A stretch of 20,298 nt of DNA, taken from the NCBI GenBank assembly GCA_046757585.1, contig JBHHYR010000054.1, positions 1 through 20,298 of the forward strand. The letters are read 5' to 3'. The translations under genes and the position numbers were made by a program. Of the stretch, positions 15,160-20,298 are shown piece after piece; the first letter of the stretch is position 1, and each line of letters opens with the position of its first letter. The notes beneath the pieces were generated by a model that was given only the letters and a program-made list of their open reading frames with translations, was not told the origin of the DNA and did not search any database. Origin of the DNA: JBHHYR01 sp046757585 (GTDB lineage: Bacteria; Desulfobacterota; Binatia; HRBIN30).

Positions 15160-15612
15160 GTGCGCAGCGTCTTATGTCACGCAGAAGCGCTGCTGTTCGC
15201 CACGGTCGTCTTCGCCGCCTGCACGCCGCATCCCGCGGTCGTCATCTACAGCAAACAGGGAGCGGTACGGGTGGACGTGGAGGTCGCGGACACCCCTGAT
15301 GCCCGCGCGCGCGGTTTGATGTACCGGCGCGACTTGGATCCGGATGCCGGGATGTTGTTCATATTCCCCAGCGAATCCCAGCAGCATTTCTGGATGAAAA
15401 ACACGCCCTTGCCGCTCGATATGGTCTTTATCAGTTCCGCAGGGGAAATCGTCGGGATTGTTCCCGACACCCGCCCGTTCAGCACGAATCCGCTGAGTGT
15501 GGGCGCCCCGTCCCAGTATGTGCTGGAGGTCCACGCGGGCTTCTGCGACCGGCACGGAATCGCCACGGGTGATAAGGTGGACTTCCAACACGTCCGACAC
15601 GACCACCGGTGA
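15160..15612 (+). CDS. DUF192 family protein, probable lipoprotein
   Basis: The 150-residue product has a short hydrophobic N-terminus (LLFATVVF) ending in FAAC, with Cys21 as a plausible lipobox cysteine. A DUF192 domain follows: VEVADTPDARARGLMYRRDL, GMLFIFP, FWMKNTPLPLDMVFIS, IVGIVPDTRPFS and YVLEVHAGFCDRHGI. The FWMKNT segment is the hallmark. DUF192 proteins are small, often exported, and their biochemical function is not established. The start is a GTG at 15160; there is no ATG in the leader region, and the frame has no stop further upstream because it runs antisense through the oxidoreductase gene. It is divergent from that gene, with 87 bases between the starts. The Shine-Dalgarno is not clear, so the exact start is uncertain, though the domain call is firm. 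Confidence 0.82.
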   Translation: MRSVLCHAEALLFATVVFAACTPHPAVVIYSKQGAVRVDVEVADTPDARARGLMYRRDLDPDAGMLFIFPSESQQHFWMKNTPLPLDMVFISSAGEIVGIVPDTRPFSTNPLSVGAPSQYVLEVHAGFCDRHGIATGDKVDFQHVRHDHR

Positions 15613-15790
15613 CGAGGGGTGAAGAGATCGCCCGTCACCCGCTGCCCGTCTGCTCGTACGACCGCCGACTGCGGGCAGTCGGGGTGAAAACCAAGTACTG
15701 CTGTTCAAAAATGCGGTGGCGCTCGGATTTTTCCCCTCCTTACCAAGGACTGGTCATGTCCCACATTTCGTGGCTCTGAACACTGCGGAG

Positions 15791-15833
15791 CGAAGTTCCC
15801 CCCTTTGAAAAAGGGGGGCCAGGGGGGATTTTC
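15791..15833 (-). repeat. Palindromic repeat copy A (minus orientation)
   Basis: CCCCCCTTT (15798-15806) pairs with AAAGGGGGG (15810-15818) around a GAA loop. It is followed by CCAGGGGGGATTTT. Read on the minus strand, the order AAAATCCCCCC, TGG, CCCCCCTTT, hairpin matches the copy at 15895-15930. On the plus strand the TTTT after the stem could also serve as a weak terminator for DUF192. Confidence 0.6.
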
Positions 15834-15894
15834 TCCCGCCACAGCGGTTCATCGCTCGCTGCGCGAGGGTTACCGGCCAGGGACGGAGCGAAGC

Positions 15895-15930
15895 AAATCC
15901 CCCTCAATCCCCCTTTGTCAAAGGGGGAAG
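15895..15930 (+). repeat. Palindromic repeat copy B (plus orientation)
   Basis: AAATCCCCCTCAATCCCCC precedes a nine-base-pair hairpin (15908-15916 with 15920-15928, loop GTC). It is the same family as copy A in the opposite orientation. Both copies are adjacent to the sequence GGAGCGAAG (15787 and 15885). Confidence 0.6.
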
Positions 15931-15990
15931 CTCACCCGCTGAACCGGCAGTGTCCAGAAGGCCAAGATGTGGTAAAGATCAGTTGCCAAC

Positions 15991-16069
15991 GAGGGGGCAA
16001 GGGGGAGGTCGCGACCGGCGCCCTTCTACCTCTCCCCAACTCCTCCTTCGAAAGGGAGGGGGAACCTCG
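15991..16069. repeat. C/G-rich repeat pair related to the 6962-7186 element
   Basis: The 21 bases at 15991-16011 are the exact reverse complement of 6960-6980. The segment 16029-16047 is a diverged copy of the same unit in the opposite orientation, so the two can pair as a hairpin around GGTCGCGACC (16007-16016). A smaller stem (CCTCC with GGAGG) follows at about 16042-16062. Confidence 0.6.
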
Positions 16070-16166
16070 CGGAATACGTTACCCTCGTCCTGAACCGCTG
16101 CACGACGGGATGTCGAGATAGACAAGATCATACGGCCATTCTTGAATTCAACACGCCCGCGTACTA

Positions 16167-16209
16167 AGAGACGCCTGTCCCGACCGACTCGGTCGGGACA
16201 GGCGTCTCT
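16167..16209. repeat. Perfect 43-base palindrome abutting the carboxyltransferase ATG
   Basis: The arms 16167-16187 and 16189-16209 are exact reverse complements (21 base pairs) around a single C at 16188. The left arm begins AGAGACGCCTGTCCC and the right arm ends GGGACAGGCGTCTCT. The right arm ends at the base before the ATG at 16210, so it occupies the place of the ribosome binding site, and no Shine-Dalgarno is visible. As RNA it would form a very stable hairpin; as DNA it could be an operator or an inserted repeat. No second copy was seen in the window. Confidence 0.9.
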
Positions 16210-17760
16210 ATGGGACTCAAGGAAAATCTCGAGCAGCTCGAACAGCTCCAACGTGAGGCCGAGCTCGGGGGTGGTCACGACCGGATCGAGCGGCAGCACG
16301 CCTCGGGGAAGCTCACGGCACGCGAACGCGTGGAAATGCTGCTCGATCCCAGCTCCTTTGTCGAAACCGACAAGTTCAAGACCCATCGCTGCACCGACTT
16401 CGACATGGACAAGAAGAAGATCCCGGGCGACGGGGTGGTAACCGGCTGGGGGACGATCGACGGCCGCCTGGTCTACGTGTTCTCACAGGATTTCACGGTC
16501 TTCGGCGGCAGCCTCAGTGGCGCATTCGCCGAAAAGATCTGCAAGGTTATGGATTTAGCCATGAAATCCGGGGCACCGGTGATCGGGCTGAACGACTCGG
16601 GCGGCGCCCGCATTCAGGAGGGCGTCGTGAGCCTCGCGGGCTACGCGGACATCTTTCAGCGCAACGTCATGGCCTCGGGTGTGGTGCCCCAAATTTCCGC
16701 CATCATGGGACCGTGTGCAGGGGGGGCCGTATACTCACCGGCCATGACCGACTTCATTTTCATGGTCGATAAGATCGGGTACATGTTCATCACTGGCCCG
16801 GACGTGATCAAGACGGTAACCCACGAGGAGGTCACCAAGGAGGACCTCGGTGGCGCTGCCACGCACAGCATGCGCAGTGGTGTGGCACATTTCTCTGCAC
16901 ACACCGGCCCCGCGTGCCTCGCCATGATCCGCGAACTCCTGTCCTACCTTCCGAGCAACAACGTGGAGGATCCTCCGTTCGTCCGCAGCACGGACGACCC
17001 CTCGCGGCGCGACGACGCGCTGCGCACGATCGTCCCCGATGATCCCACCAAGCCCTACGACATCAAGGACATCATCAGGGCTGTGGTCGATGACCGCCAC
17101 TTTTTCGAGGTACATGCTGAATACGCGAAGAACATTGTCATTGGGTTCGCCCGGCTCGGGGGGCGGTCGATCGGCATGGTCGCGAACCAGCCGATGTTTC
17201 TCGCCGGGGTGCTCGACATTGACGCGTCGCGCAAGGCCGGGCGGTTCGTCCGCTTCTGTGACTGCTTCAACATCCCCATCATCACGTTCGTGGACGTTCC
17301 CGGCTTTCTCCCTGGCACTGCCCAGGAATACGGTGGCATCATCACGCATGGCGCAAAGTTGCTGTACGCGTTTTGCGAGGCCACCGTCCCGAAAATCACC
17401 GTCATCACGCGCAAGGCTTACGGAGGGGCCTACGTCGTGATGTCATCGAAGCACATCCGTGGTGACATCAACTTCGCCTATCCCACGGCCGAGATAGCCG
17501 TGATGGGTCCGGACGGCGCGGTGAGCATCATTTTCCGCAACGAGCTCGATAGCGCGGACGATCCGATCAGCGAGAAGGACAGGCTGGTTGATGAATACCG
17601 GCGCACCTTTGCCAACCCGTTCAAAGCCGCCGAGCTGGGATACGTGGATGAAATCATCATGCCCGAGGACACGCGGCCCAAGCTCATCCAGGCGCTGGAA
17701 ATCCTGCAAGACAAGCGCGACAAGAACCCGCCCAAGAAGCATGGTAACGTGCCCTTGTAG
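16210..17760 (+). CDS. pccB: Acyl-CoA (probably propionyl-CoA) carboxylase carboxyltransferase subunit
   Basis: The 516-residue protein has the full length of the PccB/AccD5-type beta subunit. The N-terminal crotonase-like domain contains GLNDSGGARIQEGV (126-139) and IMGPCAGGAVYSPAMTDF (165-182). The C-terminal domain contains FVDVPGFLPGTAQEYGGIIT (360-379) and AYGGAYVVMSSKHIRGD (403-419). These form the acyl-CoA and carboxybiotin sites that move CO2 from biotin to the acyl-CoA. Propionyl-CoA is favoured over acetyl-CoA because methylmalonyl-CoA mutase lies downstream; that is inference from context. The ATG at 16210 is the first start codon after an in-frame stop at 16165-16167, and the family-like MGLKENLEQLEQLQREAELG follows, so the start is firm despite the palindrome immediately before it. 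Biotin carboxylase follows after 107 bases. Confidence 0.93.
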   Translation: MGLKENLEQLEQLQREAELGGGHDRIERQHASGKLTARERVEMLLDPSSFVETDKFKTHRCTDFDMDKKKIPGDGVVTGWGTIDGRLVYVFSQDFTVFGGSLSGAFAEKICKVMDLAMKSGAPVIGLNDSGGARIQEGVVSLAGYADIFQRNVMASGVVPQISAIMGPCAGGAVYSPAMTDFIFMVDKIGYMFITGPDVIKTVTHEEVTKEDLGGAATHSMRSGVAHFSAHTGPACLAMIRELLSYLPSNNVEDPPFVRSTDDPSRRDDALRTIVPDDPTKPYDIKDIIRAVVDDRHFFEVHAEYAKNIVIGFARLGGRSIGMVANQPMFLAGVLDIDASRKAGRFVRFCDCFNIPIITFVDVPGFLPGTAQEYGGIITHGAKLLYAFCEATVPKITVITRKAYGGAYVVMSSKHIRGDINFAYPTAEIAVMGPDGAVSIIFRNELDSADDPISEKDRLVDEYRRTFANPFKAAELGYVDEIIMPEDTRPKLIQALEILQDKRDKNPPKKHGNVPL

Positions 17761-17790
17761 CATCAGGCGGCGCGTCGGGAGGCGGCGTAC

Positions 17791-17815
17791 GGCGCTTGGA
17801 CAGGGTCCAACCGCC
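17791..17815 (+). other. Small hairpin between carboxyltransferase and biotin carboxylase genes
   Basis: GGCG-C-TTGGAC (17791-17801) pairs with GTCCAA-C-CGCC (17805-17815) around an AGG loop, with one C-C mismatch. There is no T-run. It could moderate read-through or stabilise the processed operon mRNA. Confidence 0.35.
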
Positions 17816-17867
17816 CGGCGCACGCGGCCGCTTTCAGTGGCGCAATGCACGAGCGGACTGCACAGTG

Positions 17868-19378
<1,511 letters not shown>

Positions 19379-19379
<1 letters not shown>

Positions 19380-19879
19380 TGGCGTACCTGGCCGAGCTGG
19401 ATCGGGATACGTACCGCATCGACGTGCACGCAACGGGTGATTCGGCGTTCGCGGTCGAAATCGACGGTGTGACGCGCACGGTAGACAGCCGGCGTATCGG
19501 CCAGACCACCTACTCGCTCCTGATCGATGGTCGCTCAGTGGTGGCCGAAGTGTCGATTGACGACGATCGGTTCACGGTCACCATCGGGGGAGAAGTCTTC
19601 CACCTCGAACTGGCGGATGAGCGGCGGCGGCGGGTGAAGCTCGGCGAGCCGGAGGAAGAAAAAGGCCGCCGCGAGGTGCGTGCCCAGATGCCAGGGAAGG
19701 TCGTGGAAGTGCTCGTCGGCGTGGGCGACCGGGTCGTGCGTGACCAAGCGGTCCTGATCATCGAAGCGATGAAGATGCAGAACGAGGTCAAGTCTCCCGT
19801 CGCCGGAGAGGTGAAGGAAATTCTAGTCGTCGCCGGCCAGGCCGTCGAGTCGCGGCAGTTGCTCGCGGTGGTGGAATGA
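19379..19879 (+). CDS. Biotin carboxyl carrier protein with BT-like N-terminal region
   Basis: The 166-residue protein ends in a biotinyl domain: AQMPGKVVEVLVGVGDRV (102-119), the biotinylation motif EAMKM with Lys132, and KSPVAGEVKEILV (138-150). Residues 1-85 form short beta strands (YRIDVHATGDSAFAVEIDG, YSLLIDGRSVVAEVSID, RFTVTIGGEVFHLEL) resembling the BT beta-barrel that tethers carrier to carboxylase in PccA. A charged linker (about 80-100) separates the two parts. It carries carboxybiotin between the biotin carboxylase and the carboxyltransferase. The ATG at 19379 overlaps the TGA of the biotin carboxylase, so translation is probably coupled. A weak GAAGGG lies about eleven bases upstream. 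The frame extends 18 residues further upstream to 19325, but this overlaps the preceding gene. Confidence 0.92.
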
Positions 19880-19930
19880 GCGGCCGGAGCCACCACCGGC
19901 ATACCGGCAGGCCTGCCGCAGTGTGACAGC

Positions 19931-20298
19931 ATGGACACACGAGACGACATCAAGAAAGCGCGGCAACGGTGGGAAGAGCAGTTGCTACGGCCGCGGCTCG
20001 CGCGCTCGCCGGAACGGCGCAACACGTTCGCGACGACATCCGAGATCGAGGTGCGCCGTCTGTGCACGCCGGAGGACCGCGCTGGTGCACATTACCTCGA
20101 GCAGGTTGGTTTCCCCGGGGCCTACCCGTTCACCCGTGGCGTGCAACCAACGATGTACCGCGGCCGGCTGTGGACGATGCGCCAGTATGCGGGCTTTGGC
20201 ACAGCGCAAGAGTCCAACCGCCGCTACCGCTATCTCCTCGAGCAGGGCCAGACCGGTCTCAGCGTCGCCTTCGACCTGCCTACCCAAATGGGCCGCGA
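19931..20298 (+). CDS. Methylmalonyl-CoA mutase large subunit, N-terminal part (runs off the right edge)
   Basis: The 122 visible codons match the N-terminus of acyl-CoA mutases. After a charged 35-residue lead come PFTRGVQPTMYRGRLWTMRQ and YAGFGTAQESNRRYRYLLEQ, then GQTGLSVAFDLPTQMGR. Tyr86 in RQYAGFG corresponds to the position that is Tyr in methylmalonyl-CoA mutase and Phe or Ile in isobutyryl- and hydroxyisobutyryl-CoA mutases. This supports the methylmalonyl type, although the second specificity residue lies outside the window. The enzyme uses adenosylcobalamin to convert (R)-methylmalonyl-CoA to succinyl-CoA; the cobalamin domain is not visible and may be here or on a separate subunit. 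It starts 51 bases after the carrier protein and belongs to the same operon. Its ATG at 19931 lacks a strong Shine-Dalgarno. Confidence 0.9.
   Translation, partial: MDTRDDIKKARQRWEEQLLRPRLARSPERRNTFATTSEIEVRRLCTPEDRAGAHYLEQVGFPGAYPFTRGVQPTMYRGRLWTMRQYAGFGTAQESNRRYRYLLEQGQTGLSVAFDLPTQMGR

Larger units (their letters stand above)
15613..16166. repeat. Gene-free region rich in GC-palindromic repeats
   Basis: About 550 bases carry no credible gene but several repeat pieces. A 16-base segment at 15733-15748 is the reverse complement of 7158-7173. Hairpins lie at 15798-15818 and 15908-15928, and C/G-rich elements at 15991-16069. Reading frames across the region are interrupted and of low protein-like quality. 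It separates DUF192 from the carboxyltransferase operon, so any promoter for that operon should lie here or in the palindrome at 16167-16209, but I could not identify a convincing one. Confidence 0.6.

Noticed and set aside
13162..15612. A long open plus-strand frame antisense to the membrane oxidoreductase.
   Set aside because: The antisense part is a composition effect of a high-GC gene and reads as Arg/Asp/Glu/His/Gln-rich low-quality protein. Only the last part, from about 15160, is real (DUF192).

Overview
The window is high-GC bacterial DNA with short intergenic gaps. A predicted AsmA/DUF748-type envelope protein, a lipoprotein-like DUF192 protein and a membrane ETF:quinone oxidoreductase point to a Gram-negative (diderm) organism. 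The gene set (ETF plus CCG-type iron-sulfur oxidoreductase, split acyl-CoA carboxylase, methylmalonyl-CoA mutase, SDR, DapB-like amine dehydrogenase) fits Desulfobacterota, Binatota or Myxococcota-like lineages. That placement is inference from gene content, not a phylogeny. No tRNA, rRNA, CRISPR array or recognisable transposase was found.

Layout. 1-370 (minus strand): the first codons of a probable dCTP deaminase, preceded by a small uncharacterised gene and a good sigma70-type promoter at 435-464. 631-1410 (plus): an SDR oxidoreductase. 5914-1452 (minus): an MFS transporter followed by a 1032-residue DUF748 protein. 6092-6916 (plus): an S24 (LexA/UmuD-type) self-cleavage protein without a DNA-binding domain and with an unexplained C-terminal helical tail. 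6941-7206: a nested inverted-repeat element between two convergent genes. 9786-7202 (minus): a DapB-fold amine dehydrogenase-like protein followed by a class III aminotransferase. 10042-12967 (plus): an isoprenylcysteine-methyltransferase-like membrane protein, dodecin, and etfB-etfA. 15072-13006 (minus): the membrane iron-sulfur oxidoreductase that probably takes electrons from that ETF, convergent with etfA. 15160-15612 (plus): a DUF192 lipoprotein candidate. 15613-16209: about 600 bases without a gene, filled with GC-rich palindromic repeats and ending in a perfect 43-base palindrome that touches the next start codon. 16210 to the right edge (plus): acyl-CoA carboxylase carboxyltransferase, biotin carboxylase, biotin carrier protein, and the start of methylmalonyl-CoA mutase.

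How the genes may work together. Acyl-CoA dehydrogenases encoded elsewhere would reduce EtfAB, and the membrane oxidoreductase would pass those electrons to quinone. Propionyl-CoA from odd-chain, branched or sterol-like substrates would be carboxylated and rearranged to succinyl-CoA by the right-hand cluster. Dodecin beside the ETF genes fits a flavin-rich metabolism. The most unusual items are the HTH-less S24 protein with its tail, the palindrome abutting the carboxyltransferase start codon, and the shared family of intergenic palindromes.
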